From Hyphomonas sp. (GTDB lineage: Bacteria > Pseudomonadota > Alphaproteobacteria > Caulobacterales > Hyphomonadaceae): 64,000 bases of DNA. Where the stretch lies: contig JACKIK010000001.1 of NCBI GenBank assembly GCA_020638455.1, forward strand, positions 62,001-126,000. The letters run 5' to 3'. Positions within the stretch are counted from its first letter, which is position 1. Each line of letters starts with the position of its first letter. The notes under the pieces are model-generated. The model was not told the DNA's origin. It saw nothing but the letters and a program-made list of their open reading frames with translations, and ran no database searches. Below are positions 25,098 through 37,593 of this stretch, in pieces. Made by a program: the position numbers and the translations under genes.

Positions 25098-26549
25098 ATG
25101 AGCGAGCCGATCGAGGAAATCGTCGACGGGATGGCCGAAGGGGCGGCTGCAAACGTCGCTTCGCCGGTCAGCGGCGTCAGCGAGGCCCTGACCGCCGGCG
25201 CCTCGCTCCTGTCGACGGCCACGCACTGGCGCGCCCGCAGGATCCGCCGCGTCGTCCGCGTCGAACTGCCCGCCTACCTGCTTGTCCAGTGCAGCTGGTT
25301 CATGGCGTTCGGCCTGCAGATGGTGCTGTTCCCCTACCTGATCACCGATGCCGGACACCTGCACATGGACGGCCTCGCCCTCGGCCTTGCCAACATGGCG
25401 CTGTCGGGGCCGGCCGTCGTATTCCTGTTGCTGGGCGGCGTGGTGGCCGAACGGGCGGACGGCAAGCGCCTCCTGATCCTGCTGCACCTGCTGGCCGCGA
25501 TTCCGGCGCTGGCGCTCGCCGCCTTCGTCTGGAAGGGCACGCTGACCTATTCTGCGATGATCGCCTACGGCCTGACCATTGGAACAGTCGGCGCCTTCAT
25601 GATGCCGGCGCGGGATTCCATCGTGAACGAAGTCGTGGAACGCCGGGCCCGCGTCGGCTCGGGCGTCACCCTGCAGCTGGGCGTGACGCTGGCCACCATG
25701 GCGCAGTTCGTGGCCCAGATCGCCGGCCTGATCATCGGTGGCTATGCCGACAAGGTCACCCGGATGCCCGACTGGCTCGGCGGCTTCGGCGTCGGCCCGG
25801 TTCCGGCCGAGGACTTGCTGGCGATCCAGGGCGGCGTGCTGGCGCTCGGCGCGGTGTTTGCCCTCTGGCTCGCAAAGGGCCGCCAGCTGCTGAGCGCCCG
25901 CAGCGGCGTGCGGGCCGCCCTCGCCGACATCGCGGATGGTTTCCACGCCGTACGGTCCGATGGCAAACTCTAGGCCATGTCGGCGCTGATGTTCGGCGTC
26001 GGCATCTTCGTCATCGGCGCCTTCCTCGTGGTGCTGCCGATCGTCAACCGGGACGTCTACGGCTTCGGCTCCGACGGCATCCGGGACATGTTCGTCACCT
26101 TCTGGATGGGTGCTTTCGTCTCGTCGCTCGTCCTGTCCGTTTTCAAGCGGATCAAGCGGCAGGGGCGCCTGTTGCTGACGGCGCAATTCCTCGGTTCGGC
26201 CAGCATCCTCGCCATGATGTGGCAGGTACCGCACTGGACCTTTCTCGCCATCGTGTTCCTGTGGGGCGTTGCGGCCGGCATCTCCATCGCCATGAGCCGG
26301 GCCATCGTCCAGGACGCGGCCCCGAAGGAGAAGCTGGCCCGGGTCCTCTCCATCTACCAGCTGGGCTTCATGGCGGGGGCGCCGCTCGGCGCGGCCATGA
26401 TGGGTGCGCTGGTGGACCTGTTCGGACCGCAGCGGATCGCCATCGTGCCGGCCGGGGGCATGACCCTCCTGATCCTCTGGATGGTGTTCTTCACGCCCGT
26501 GTGGAACATGAAAGGCTCCGCTTGGCTCGCCCACCGCGAAAAGGCCTGA
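25098..26549 (+). pseudogene. MFS transporter interrupted by an in-frame TAG codon
   Basis: One reading frame encodes a whole MFS-type protein of about 484 codons. The first six helices lie in 25098-25970 and the last six in 25977-26549. A TAG at 25971-25973 interrupts it without any frameshift, in the loop before helix 7 (context SDGKL-stop-AMSALMFG). A single TGG-to-TAG change would explain it, as Trp fits this position. The downstream part has an ATG at 25977 but no visible ribosome-binding site. Either the gene is inactivated, or it is read through, or this is a sequence error. The substrate is unknown. Confidence 0.8.
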
Positions 26550-26606
26550 AAATCGCCGCCTTTGGCGGGCTGACAAGCGGCCAGAAGCTGAGTACCCGTT
26601 CGCGTC

Positions 26607-27665
26607 ATGTCCCGCCTGCCCCGCGCCTATATCCATCTCAACAATATCGCCGAGAACTGGCGCACGCTCGACCGGCTGCATCCCGGCGCGTCGACCGCCG
26701 CCGTGGTGAAGGCGGATGCCTATGGGCTTGGCGCGCCGCGCGTCGCCCGTGCGCTGGCCGGAGCCGGCTGCGACACCTTCTTTGTCGCCTATACCGAAGA
26801 GGCGATCGCGGTGCGCCGTGCGCTTGGCCCGGCGCTCGGGCGCATCTTCGTCCTCAACGGCCCCGCCGCCTCCGAGCTCCGCACCTACAAGGACGCCCGC
26901 CTGACTGCCGTCCTGTCCAGCCCCGATCATGTCGAGCTCTGGCGGCAGGCGCGCGACCTGCCCTGCGCGCTGCACTTCGACACCGGCATGAACCGGCTGG
27001 GCCTGAAGCCGGACATTCTCGAAACCGCGGGCGAGGCGCTGCGCAAGCTCGCCCCGGTGTTGGTGATGAGCCATCTCGCCTGCGCCGACGAGCCGGACCA
27101 CGCGCTCAATGCCGCCCAGCTCCGGGCCTTCGACCCGATCACCTCCGCCTTCCCCGACACGCCCGCCAGCCTGTGCAATTCGGCCGGGTGCTATCTCGGC
27201 AAGGCCTATGCGCACGACCTCACCCGCCCCGGCATCGCCCTGTATGGCGGCTCGGTGCCGCCCCAGAAGGTGAAACTGCGCCACGCGGTGACGCTGCAGG
27301 CTGAAATCCTCAGCGTCTTCAAGGCCAAGGCCGGCGAAACGGTCGGCTATGGCGCCACCTTCACCGTGCCGGAAGACATGACGCTCGCCACGGTCGGCCT
27401 CGGCTATGCCGACGGCATGTTGCGCGCGGCCTCCAACAAGCTAACCGGCTGGGTCGACGGCGTGCCCTGCCCGGTCGTCGGCCGGATTTCCATGGACCTC
27501 ATTACGCTTGATGTATCGAAAGCACAGCGGGCGGCAAAAGCAGGCACCCGCGTTGAATTCCTCGGAAGCCATGCCAAACTCGAGGAACAGGCTGCGCGGG
27601 CGGGTACGCTCGGCTACGAATTGCTGACAGGACTGGGATCGCGTGTCGAACGTGTCTACCAATAA
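26607..27665 (+). CDS. alr: Alanine racemase
   Basis: This PLP enzyme interconverts L- and D-alanine for peptidoglycan. The 352-residue protein carries the PLP motif AVVKADAYGLG (Lys35 as Schiff-base lysine, Tyr39). A VGYGATF segment contains the second catalytic Tyr, and GRISMDLITLDV near the C-terminus is conserved. An LCNSAG loop follows the TIM barrel. The 3' end overlaps the mlaE-like start, so alr may be co-transcribed with the lipid transport genes. Confidence 0.93.
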   Translation: MSRLPRAYIHLNNIAENWRTLDRLHPGASTAAVVKADAYGLGAPRVARALAGAGCDTFFVAYTEEAIAVRRALGPALGRIFVLNGPAASELRTYKDARLTAVLSSPDHVELWRQARDLPCALHFDTGMNRLGLKPDILETAGEALRKLAPVLVMSHLACADEPDHALNAAQLRAFDPITSAFPDTPASLCNSAGCYLGKAYAHDLTRPGIALYGGSVPPQKVKLRHAVTLQAEILSVFKAKAGETVGYGATFTVPEDMTLATVGLGYADGMLRAASNKLTGWVDGVPCPVVGRISMDLITLDVSKAQRAAKAGTRVEFLGSHAKLEEQAARAGTLGYELLTGLGSRVERVYQ

Positions 27666-28455
27666 GCGGGGATTTCCCAATCCGCTGGCCTGGATCGGCG
27701 CAGCCGCGCTCGGCTTCTTCGCCGAGATCGGCCGGCTGACCGTGTTTGCCGCCAAGGTGAAGGGCGCCGCCTTCAGCCCGCGCTGGTACCCGTCCGAAAT
27801 CGGGCGGCAGATTGTGCGGATCGGCTTCTATTCCCTGCCCGTCGTGGGCCTGTCCGCTGTGTTCATCGGCGCCGCGCTTGCCCTCAACATCTATGAGGGC
27901 GGCAGCCGCTATGGCGCCGAACAGTTCGTGCCGAACATCGTGGTGCTCGGCATCACGCGGGAGCTCGGCGCTGTGATCACCGGCCTGATGCTGGCGGGCC
28001 GCGTCTCCGCCGGCATTTCAGCCGAGATCGGTGCCATGCGCGTCACCGAACAGATCGACGCGCTCGAAACGCTGTCCGCGTCGCCCTACCGCTATCTCTA
28101 CGCCCCGCGCTTCCTCGCCGCGATCATCACCCTGCCGCTGCTGGTCGTCGTCGCGGACATCATCGGCGTCATGGGCGGCTGGCTGGTCAGCGTCTGGGCG
28201 CTGCACTTCGACTCCACGGTCTATCTCCGCAACACGCTGGACTTCGTCACCCGGAACGACGTCATCACCGGCCTGATCAAGGCCGTGGTGTTCGGCGCGG
28301 TGATCGCGCTGATGGGCTGCTACCAGGGCGACAGGTCCGAAGCCGGCGCCACCGGCGTCGGCCGCGCCGCGACCCTCTCCATGGTCGGCGCCGCCGTGCT
28401 GGTGCTTGCCTTCAACTATGTCCTGTCCACCCTGTTCGTGGAGATCGGCTTTTGA
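27643..28455 (+). CDS. mlaE: MlaE-family lipid ABC transporter permease
   Basis: 270 residues and about five to six transmembrane helices. ELGAVITGLMLAGRVSAGISAEIGAMRVTEQIDALE (split: E-L-G-A-V-I and the EQIDALE box) is the conserved MlaE/YrbE segment. MlaE forms the inner-membrane channel of the Mla system, which moves phospholipids between inner membrane and outer membrane to keep lipid asymmetry. The start is GTG at 27643 (GTG 27652 is also possible), inside the end of alr. The stop overlaps the next TTG start. Confidence 0.9.
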   Translation: MSNVSTNKRGFPNPLAWIGAAALGFFAEIGRLTVFAAKVKGAAFSPRWYPSEIGRQIVRIGFYSLPVVGLSAVFIGAALALNIYEGGSRYGAEQFVPNIVVLGITRELGAVITGLMLAGRVSAGISAEIGAMRVTEQIDALETLSASPYRYLYAPRFLAAIITLPLLVVVADIIGVMGGWLVSVWALHFDSTVYLRNTLDFVTRNDVITGLIKAVVFGAVIALMGCYQGDRSEAGATGVGRAATLSMVGAAVLVLAFNYVLSTLFVEIGF

Positions 28456-29216
28456 GCACGCCTATCCTCCGCCTGCAGAATGTCGAGAAGAGCTTCGGCA
28501 AGAACCACGTCCTCCGCGGCGTGGACCTTGAGGTGCAGCCCGGCGAGAGTGTCGTGATCATCGGCGGCTCGGGCTCCGGCAAGTCCGTCATGCTGAAGAA
28601 CGCCCTCGGCCTGATGACGCCCGATTCCGGCAGGATCTTCTTCAACGGCAAGGACGTGACAAAGGCGCGGGGCGCCGCGCGCAACAATATGCGCGACCGG
28701 ATCGGCATGCTGTTCCAGGCCGGCGCACTGTTCGACTCGCTTACCGTCTGGGAAAACGTGGCCTTCCGCCTGCTGAATTCCGACGGCCTGTCGCGAAGCT
28801 CGGCAAAGGAGCGCGCCATCGAGACGCTGCGCAAGGTGCGCCTCGGCCCGGACGTGGCAGGCCTCTACCCGGCCGAGATTTCCGGCGGCATGCAGAAGCG
28901 CGTCTCGCTCGCCCGCTCAATCATCTCGGAGCCGGACCTGATCTTCTTCGACGAGCCGACCACCGGCCTCGACCCGATCACGGCGGACGCCATCAACGAC
29001 CTGATCCTCGAACAGGTGCGCGGCCTCGGCGCCGCCGCCGTGACGATCACCCACGACATGCCGTCGGCACGCAAGATCGCCGACGACATCGCCATGCTGT
29101 TCGAAGGCCGCATCATCTGGCGCGGCCGGGCGGCAGACGTCGACCATAGCGGCAACCCCTATGTCGACCAGTTCGTCCACGGCCGCGCCGAAGGCCCGAT
29201 CCAGCCGGCGATCTGA
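28452..29216 (+). CDS. mlaF: MlaF-family ABC transporter ATPase
   Basis: 254 residues. Walker A is GGSGSGKS (38-45), Q-loop MLFQAGALFDSLTVWENV, signature EISGGMQKRVSLAR, Walker B LIFFDEPTTGLDP, and H-loop ITHD. The FQ-x-GALFDS-x-TV and SGGMQKR patterns are specific for MlaF. It powers the MlaE permease. The TTG start overlaps the mlaE stop (TTGA). No mlaD, mlaC or mlaB follows, so the substrate-binding subunits must be elsewhere. Confidence 0.92.
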   Translation: MSTPILRLQNVEKSFGKNHVLRGVDLEVQPGESVVIIGGSGSGKSVMLKNALGLMTPDSGRIFFNGKDVTKARGAARNNMRDRIGMLFQAGALFDSLTVWENVAFRLLNSDGLSRSSAKERAIETLRKVRLGPDVAGLYPAEISGGMQKRVSLARSIISEPDLIFFDEPTTGLDPITADAINDLILEQVRGLGAAAVTITHDMPSARKIADDIAMLFEGRIIWRGRAADVDHSGNPYVDQFVHGRAEGPIQPAI

Positions 29217-29239
29217 CGCCGGACTCATCTCTATTGCTA

Positions 29240-29345
29240 CGTCATCCCGGAATTTGCGAAGCAAATATCCGGGACCCAGGATCAAGCGGAACTGAGCGTG
29301 CCGCCCTGGGTCCCGGCTCTCCGCTGCGCTTCAGCCGGGATGACG
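29240..29345. repeat. Composite palindromic intergenic repeat (copy 1)
   Basis: Outer arms CGTCATCCCGG (29240-29250) and CCGGGATGACG (29335-29345) are perfectly complementary. Inner arms GGGACCCAGG (29271-29280) and CCTGGGTCCC (29305-29314) are also perfect, and a small ATTTGC-GAA-GCAAAT hairpin sits between the left arms. The whole would fold into a branched structure. The form is typical of dispersed palindromic repeats in alphaproteobacteria; a related copy is at 58135-58265. It may serve as terminator or stability element after mlaF. Confidence 0.8.
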
Positions 29346-29444
29346 ACATCCGGAAGCCATGCCAGGGAATGCTATCCCACATTCCCGGATGACGCGCCGC
29401 TCGTTGGACGTTAATCTCACCACTGGCACGAGGGGAGACGCGCC

Positions 29445-30077
29445 ATGATGGAATTCATCAAATATGTATCGGTGGCCTTCACGGCCGTCTCGATCGCCTT
29501 CACCAGCTGGCTGCAATACGAGAAGTTCCGTCTCGACGGCGAATGGCAGATCGATACGTGTACGGAGCAGACGGACTTCCACAGCTATGAAGGCCTGCAG
29601 CTCGCCTGGCGCGTGTTCCTGTCGGACGACCCGCTCTCCGCTCCGGTCGTCGGGGATGGCGAAAAGATCGAAGAGGCGTTCGCATCCATCCCCTCCTCGG
29701 CGCGCTACCCCGTCCGCCTCGTCGGCACCAAGGAGATCAATTCGGTCTCCCTTACCGGCCGATTCGAAGGGGCCAAACGCGCCTCGACCGGGCGGTTCGA
29801 GTTCCATCCCACCCTGTCGAAACGGCTGTTCTCCGGCTACATTCCCTTCTACCAGCGCAATGTCGACGTGCTGGACGGGACCTTCGCCTTCACCGCCGGC
29901 AATGCGCGGGGCCCCGCCCGCGCGGTGCGCCTCTCAGACGGCAAGGTGCCGGATGGCGTGCCGCCCTTCGCCTGCATGGGCAAGACGGCGGAAGATGTGA
30001 AGGCCGCAGCGGATGCAGCGGCGGCGGCGGCGACGGCGGAACAGCCTGCCGGCGACGAGACACCGGCCGGAGACTGA
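29445..30077 (+). CDS. Membrane-anchored hypothetical protein, 210 aa
   Basis: An N-terminal hydrophobic helix (about 5-22) anchors a beta-rich periplasmic domain (about 30-170) without a recognised fold. The C-terminus has an alanine-rich low-complexity tail (AADAAAAAATAE) ending EQPAGDETPAGD. The ATG is preceded by GAGGGGAG. No function is suggested by its neighbours. Confidence 0.62.
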   Translation: MMEFIKYVSVAFTAVSIAFTSWLQYEKFRLDGEWQIDTCTEQTDFHSYEGLQLAWRVFLSDDPLSAPVVGDGEKIEEAFASIPSSARYPVRLVGTKEINSVSLTGRFEGAKRASTGRFEFHPTLSKRLFSGYIPFYQRNVDVLDGTFAFTAGNARGPARAVRLSDGKVPDGVPPFACMGKTAEDVKAAADAAAAAATAEQPAGDETPAGD

Positions 30078-30079
30078 GC

Positions 30080-31684
30080 TCAGGCCCGCGCACGCCTCTG
30101 CGCCGGGCAAGCCATCCAGCCAACCTCCGGCCCTTCGAAATTGGTATGGATCGTCCGGCAGTCGGCGCGGTTCACCTCAAGCCCGTAATAGGTGTGCAGT
30201 CCCCCAATCAGGCGATCCACGTCCGAGCGCGTATTGATCACCGCGATCACAGGACCCCTCGCCTGGTCGATCCGCTCACGGATGAGCGGGCGAAACTTGT
30301 CAACGGCCGGCGCCGTCCAGTCCGACGGGAACAGGCTGGTATAGGTGGCGGTCCCCGGCAGGCCCCGGGCGAGAAAGGCGCTCGGATTGGCGCCCGCAAA
30401 AATTACCAGCGCATGATCGAAGTCGATCTCTTCCGGCGCCCCGACCCGGACATAGGCGCCCAGCGGATCGGCCACGGGCGCGCGCCGCACCTGCACGCTC
30501 AGGCCGCAATTTAGACAGGCGATCGCCAGTGCCGCCAGCCACAGCGCGGCGCGCGGCGCCTGCGCCCAGGCAGGCTTCAGCGTGAACAGCGCAGCAACCA
30601 GCAGCAGCGGCCCCAGCATCCACACGCCCAGCGCATACCGTCCGACCCCGAACATCGCGAACCACAGCGCCAGCGTGCCGAGTGCCCCCGCCGCGACTGT
30701 CAGCAGTGCGCGCGGCGGCGCCTCCGCCTGCCCGGCCCGCGCCTTCCAGAGGCGGAAGGCGAGGACGGCAAACCCGGCATAGGCGAGCCCGATCTGGAAA
30801 TCCTGCAGTGCCGGGCTCGGATACTCGTTCGGCCGGAACGGCCCCATCAGCGGATACAGCAGCACATCCAGCGCCCCGCGCGGCAGGTAGCGCGTGTCAC
30901 TGAAATTCCGGTCGGGCCCCAGCGGCGCATGGAAAAGGCCGTTCGCCATCGGGAAGACAGGATTGCCGAAATGCTCCCACATCACATGGAACCACCAGCC
31001 GCCCGTCAGCAGGATGCCGGCGAGGCCGGCGGCGCCCGCCGCCGCGACGGCCTTCGCCCGCCCGGCCCATCCCGGAACGGCGACCAGTACGGCGGCTGCA
31101 AATCCCGCCACAAAGATAATGCCGGGTAGCTTCAGACCGACCGCAAGCCCGGTAACAAAGGCACCCATGGCTGCGCCCTTCCACCCTGCCGGCGCGCCAT
31201 CCCGGCGGACGATGAACAGCAGCGCGGCAATGAATGCGCCCGCCGTCAGGTGGTCGTTCCGTATGGAGGCCAGCATGTGCAGGTTCCACGCACTGACGAA
31301 GCCTCCCAGCGCGACCAGCGCCGCCCCCGTCCGGCTGTCGAACCCGGCCGCAGCCAGCACCCTCCGGCAGAGGCAGTAGAGTGCGATGAACACCAATGCC
31401 TGGATCGCTCCCAGCACGAAGCTGACACCCGCCGCCGGCAGGCTGTCGATCAGCGCTTCCACGAACAGGCTGTAGAGCGGGTTGAACCACGAATGCATGC
31501 CGGCCGGCATCAGGTCCGTGGCGAGCCGTCCCTCCGCCGCCGCCCAGCCGATATAGAGATGGTAGTTCAGGACGTCGTAGCCGGCATCCACCGGCATCAC
31601 CGCGGCAAGGCTCGCCCACGCCAGGACCCAGCCTGCCGCCACCTTCAGCGGCGCGGTTGCCAGAATGTGCTCGATCCGCCCCAT
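30080..31684 (-). CDS. Polytopic GT-C-like membrane protein
   Basis: 534 residues with about ten to twelve transmembrane helices and a C-terminal soluble part of about 120 residues. The first large loop has GYDVLNYHLYIGW, an acidic motif in the position used by GT-C (dolichyl-/polyprenyl-phosphate sugar dependent) glycosyltransferases. A role in glycan or lipid glycosylation at the inner membrane is inferred; donor and acceptor are unknown. GGGAGG lies six bases before ATG 31684, preferred over the longer frame. It is divergent from radA. Confidence 0.65.
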   Translation of the reverse strand: MGRIEHILATAPLKVAAGWVLAWASLAAVMPVDAGYDVLNYHLYIGWAAAEGRLATDLMPAGMHSWFNPLYSLFVEALIDSLPAAGVSFVLGAIQALVFIALYCLCRRVLAAAGFDSRTGAALVALGGFVSAWNLHMLASIRNDHLTAGAFIAALLFIVRRDGAPAGWKGAAMGAFVTGLAVGLKLPGIIFVAGFAAAVLVAVPGWAGRAKAVAAAGAAGLAGILLTGGWWFHVMWEHFGNPVFPMANGLFHAPLGPDRNFSDTRYLPRGALDVLLYPLMGPFRPNEYPSPALQDFQIGLAYAGFAVLAFRLWKARAGQAEAPPRALLTVAAGALGTLALWFAMFGVGRYALGVWMLGPLLLVAALFTLKPAWAQAPRAALWLAALAIACLNCGLSVQVRRAPVADPLGAYVRVGAPEEIDFDHALVIFAGANPSAFLARGLPGTATYTSLFPSDWTAPAVDKFRPLIRERIDQARGPVIAVINTRSDVDRLIGGLHTYYGLEVNRADCRTIHTNFEGPEVGWMACPAQRRARA

Positions 31685-31794
31685 GCCGCCTCCCAGCTCC
31701 CCGCACGCTCGCACATCCGGGCGAAGGAAGCGTAAACCGGGATGCCGTACCTCTGTCCCGGCGCCGCTGCACCGCGCAGGTGACCCGCCCGATT

Positions 31795-31809
31795 GTTCAT
31801 GTTATGTTC
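31795..31809 (+). promoter_or_regulatory. LexA-type SOS box upstream of radA
   Basis: GTTC-ATGTTAT-GTTC matches the alphaproteobacterial LexA operator GTTC-N7-GTTC exactly. It lies 73 bp before the radA start codon and 110 bp from the divergent GT-C-like gene. The match and its position before a repair gene support SOS control of radA; binding itself is inferred. Confidence 0.65.
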
Positions 31810-31882
31810 CAAGCGCTCTCCAGCGCTTATCCGCAAGCCAGAATCGCCTGAGTTTGCAGCAGACTAACGGACCCGATCGCTC

Positions 31883-33265
31883 ATGGCCAAAACGCTCACC
31901 ACCGCCTTTGTCTGCCAGTCCTGCGGGGAGGTGCACTCCAAGTGGAGCGGCAAGTGCAATGGTTGCGGCGAGTGGAACACGCTTGTCGAGGAAGCCGTCG
32001 GCGCCGTGCCGGGCGGCCTCGCCGCGCCGAAGACCGGCACGAAGCGCTCCGGCAAGACGGAGTTCGTCGCCCTCAATGACCACACCGAGGCCCCGGCCCG
32101 CATCGTCATGGGCGTCGAGGAACTGGACCGTGTGTTCGGCGGCGGCATCGTTCCGTCGTCTGCCACGCTGATCGGGGGCGACCCCGGCATCGGCAAGTCG
32201 ACCCTGCTTCTGCAGGTCGCCGCGCGGCTTGCCCGCAACGGGCTGAAGACCGTCTACGTCTCCGGCGAGGAGGCCGCCGCCCAGATCCAGGAGCGCGCCA
32301 AGCGCCTGAAAGTCGCCGAGAGCCCGGTCCAGCTCGCCACCGAGACCGACCTCCGCAAGATACTCTCCGGCCTGAAGGAGACCCGGCCGGATTTCGTCGT
32401 GATCGATTCGATCCAGACGCTCTGGTCCGACAGTCTCGAAGCCGCCCCCGGCTCGGTCGCGCAGGTGCGGGCTTGCGCGCAGGAGCTCACCCGCTGGGCC
32501 AAGAAGTCCGGCGCGGCGCTCGTCCTCGTCGGCCACGTCACCAAGGAAGGCACCATCGCCGGCCCGCGCGTCGTCGAGCACATGGTCGATGCGGTCTTCT
32601 ATTTCGAAGGCGAACGCGGCCACCAGTTCCGCATCCTGCGCGCCGTGAAGAACCGCTTCGGCCCGACTGACGAGATCGGCATCTTCGAGATGCACCAGTA
32701 CGGCCTTGCCCCCGCGAAGGAGCCATCGGCCCTGTTCCTCAGCTCTGACGGCGAATCGGAGGGCGGCGCCGCCGTGTTCGCGGCGATGGAGGGCTCCCGC
32801 CCGGTGCTCGCCGAAGTGCAGGCCCTGGTCGCCAAGAGCGCCTATGGCACGCCGCGGCGCAGTGTGGTCGGCTGGGATGGCGGACGCCTCGCCATGCTGC
32901 TCGCCGTGCTGGAAGCACGGTGCGGCATCACGCTGGCGGGCATGGACGTCTATCTCTCGGTCGCCGGCGGCTACAGGATTTCGGAGCCTGCCGGAGACCT
33001 CGCCGCCGCCGCGGCCCTGCTGACCTCGCTGTCCAGCGCGCCGGCCCCGCAGCGCAGCGTCTTTTTCGGCGAAGTCGCCCTCTCCGGCGCGGTGCGCCCG
33101 GTCGCGCGGATGGAACAGCGCCTGAAGGAGGCCGAGCGGCTTGGCTTCGAACGGGCCTTTGTGCCAGAAGGGTCGCCAACCGCAGTCGATGGCTTGACCG
33201 TTACCCCGATTAAACGGCTTATCGAGCTCGTGGAGTTGCTCGCGCCGGACGCACTGAATGCCTGA
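31883..33265 (+). CDS. radA: DNA repair protein RadA/Sms
   Basis: RadA helps process recombination intermediates by promoting branch migration. The 460-residue protein has a zinc finger (Cys11, Cys14, Cys25, Cys28), a RecA-like ATPase with Walker A GGDPGIGKST (98-107), the RadA-specific KNRFG motif (256-260) and a C-terminal Lon-protease-like domain. Length matches the family (about 455-460). It overlaps the cvpA start by 8 bp. Confidence 0.96.
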   Translation: MAKTLTTAFVCQSCGEVHSKWSGKCNGCGEWNTLVEEAVGAVPGGLAAPKTGTKRSGKTEFVALNDHTEAPARIVMGVEELDRVFGGGIVPSSATLIGGDPGIGKSTLLLQVAARLARNGLKTVYVSGEEAAAQIQERAKRLKVAESPVQLATETDLRKILSGLKETRPDFVVIDSIQTLWSDSLEAAPGSVAQVRACAQELTRWAKKSGAALVLVGHVTKEGTIAGPRVVEHMVDAVFYFEGERGHQFRILRAVKNRFGPTDEIGIFEMHQYGLAPAKEPSALFLSSDGESEGGAAVFAAMEGSRPVLAEVQALVAKSAYGTPRRSVVGWDGGRLAMLLAVLEARCGITLAGMDVYLSVAGGYRISEPAGDLAAAAALLTSLSSAPAPQRSVFFGEVALSGAVRPVARMEQRLKEAERLGFERAFVPEGSPTAVDGLTVTPIKRLIELVELLAPDALNA

Positions 33266-33803
33266 GTCCATTACAGCTTTCGACGGTATCGCCCTGGCGG
33301 TCGTTGTGATTTCGGCCATTATGGGCTTCGCCCGCGGCTTCCTGAGAGAGCTGGCAACCCTCGGCGCCTTCATCGGCGCAATGGCTGCGGCCATTTTTAC
33401 GGGCAGATTCTTTTTCGATGACCTAAATGCGCTGCTCCCACCGGAATGGCCTCCGATTGTGACGTATGCGATTCTTAATATTTCGGCCTTTCTGATCGTC
33501 TATGCTGTCATTGCTTGGCTTGGGCAGCGGCTTTCGAAAAATATCCAGGGCGCCGACGGCATCGGCATGTTCGATCATTTTGCCGGCGCGGGCTTCGGTA
33601 TCCTGCGCGGGCTGGTGGCCCTTGTTTTCTTTGTGGTCCTTCTCGGGCTCGTGCTGGATGAGAACCGCGTGCCGGGCTTCATCCAGAACGGCGTCACCTA
33701 TCCTCCGCTGCGCCAGATGGCCGATTATGTGAACGTCGAGGCCGGAAAGGTCGGAAAAGACGTGCAGGAGTCCCTTCCCAAGGAGGAAGAAACCGGGCAT
33801 TAG
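33258..33803 (+). CDS. cvpA: CvpA-family membrane protein
   Basis: 181 residues, four transmembrane helices in the first 125 residues and a charged C-terminus ending KEEETGH. Motifs AVVVISAIMGFARGFLRE and GFGILRGLVALVFF are typical of CvpA. The family was named from colicin V production; its general role may be envelope-stress related. In many bacteria cvpA sits directly before purF, as here. It overlaps radA by 8 bp and is probably co-transcribed. Confidence 0.9.
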   Translation: MPESITAFDGIALAVVVISAIMGFARGFLRELATLGAFIGAMAAAIFTGRFFFDDLNALLPPEWPPIVTYAILNISAFLIVYAVIAWLGQRLSKNIQGADGIGMFDHFAGAGFGILRGLVALVFFVVLLGLVLDENRVPGFIQNGVTYPPLRQMADYVNVEAGKVGKDVQESLPKEEETGH

Positions 33804-33843
33804 GCCCCTGTCGCAAGTCTGTCATGCAGGAGGCGCGTGTCGT

Positions 33844-35295
<1,452 letters not shown>

Positions 35296-35316
35296 GCGCT
35301 GCGCTAGACGCGCGCC

Positions 35317-37003
<1,687 letters not shown>

Positions 37004-37097
37004 ACAAGATATCCATTCCGCGCGCTGCCGGGTCGTGCTATGAAGCGGCGTTCTTCCGGAAGCACAAATGTCGAACTCCAATTCGGGACGGTGCAGC

Positions 37098-37523
37098 ATG
37101 ACGAAACATGCAGGAGAATGCTTTTGTGGCGCGGTAAAGATTGAGGTGTCCGGCGATCCGGCGGGCATGGGCTACTGCCATTGCACATCCTGCCGGTCCT
37201 GGTCCGGCGGGCCGGTGAATGCCTTCACGCTGTGGGCGCCGGACAATGTGAAAATCGTGACCGGTGCCGACAAGGTCTCCACGTTCTCGAAGACGCCACT
37301 CAGTGAACGGCAATACTGCTCCGAATGCGGCGGCCATTTGATGACCAATCATCCGACCCTCGGCGTGGTCGACGTCTTCAGCGCCACCATCCCGACGGTG
37401 AAATTCGAACCCGGCCTGCACATCAACTACGCCGAAACCGTCCTGCCGATGAAAGACGGCCTGCCGAAATTCAGGGATTTCCCGGCGGACTTTGGCGGCT
37501 CCGGTGAGACGATGCCGGAATAA
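37098..37523 (+). CDS. GFA-family zinc protein
   Basis: 141 residues of the glutathione-dependent formaldehyde-activating enzyme (GFA) fold. Zinc-binding cysteines are visible: GECFCG (Cys8, Cys10), YCHCTSC (Cys27, Cys29, Cys32) and CSECGGH. ATG 37098 was chosen over a longer frame from 37068. Members are often annotated as formaldehyde-activating, though many probably have other small-molecule roles. Confidence 0.87.
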   Translation: MTKHAGECFCGAVKIEVSGDPAGMGYCHCTSCRSWSGGPVNAFTLWAPDNVKIVTGADKVSTFSKTPLSERQYCSECGGHLMTNHPTLGVVDVFSATIPTVKFEPGLHINYAETVLPMKDGLPKFRDFPADFGGSGETMPE

Positions 37524-37593
37524 TTGCGCTTCGGCAGGGTTGGAAAATAGGCCGGTCTTGGCTGAGATTGTCCGCTCCGTATCGTCGGCGAAT

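Noticed and set aside
25971..25973. Recoded amber codon (pyrrolysine-type) in the MFS gene
   Set aside because: No pyl genes or recoding element are visible, and simple nonsense mutation or sequence error is more likely.
24852..27284. 810-codon minus-strand open frame opposite the MFS gene and alr
   Set aside because: It is a GC-rich shadow of real genes on the other strand: its composition is His/Gln/Arg-rich with no domain, while the plus strand shows MFS and alanine racemase motifs.
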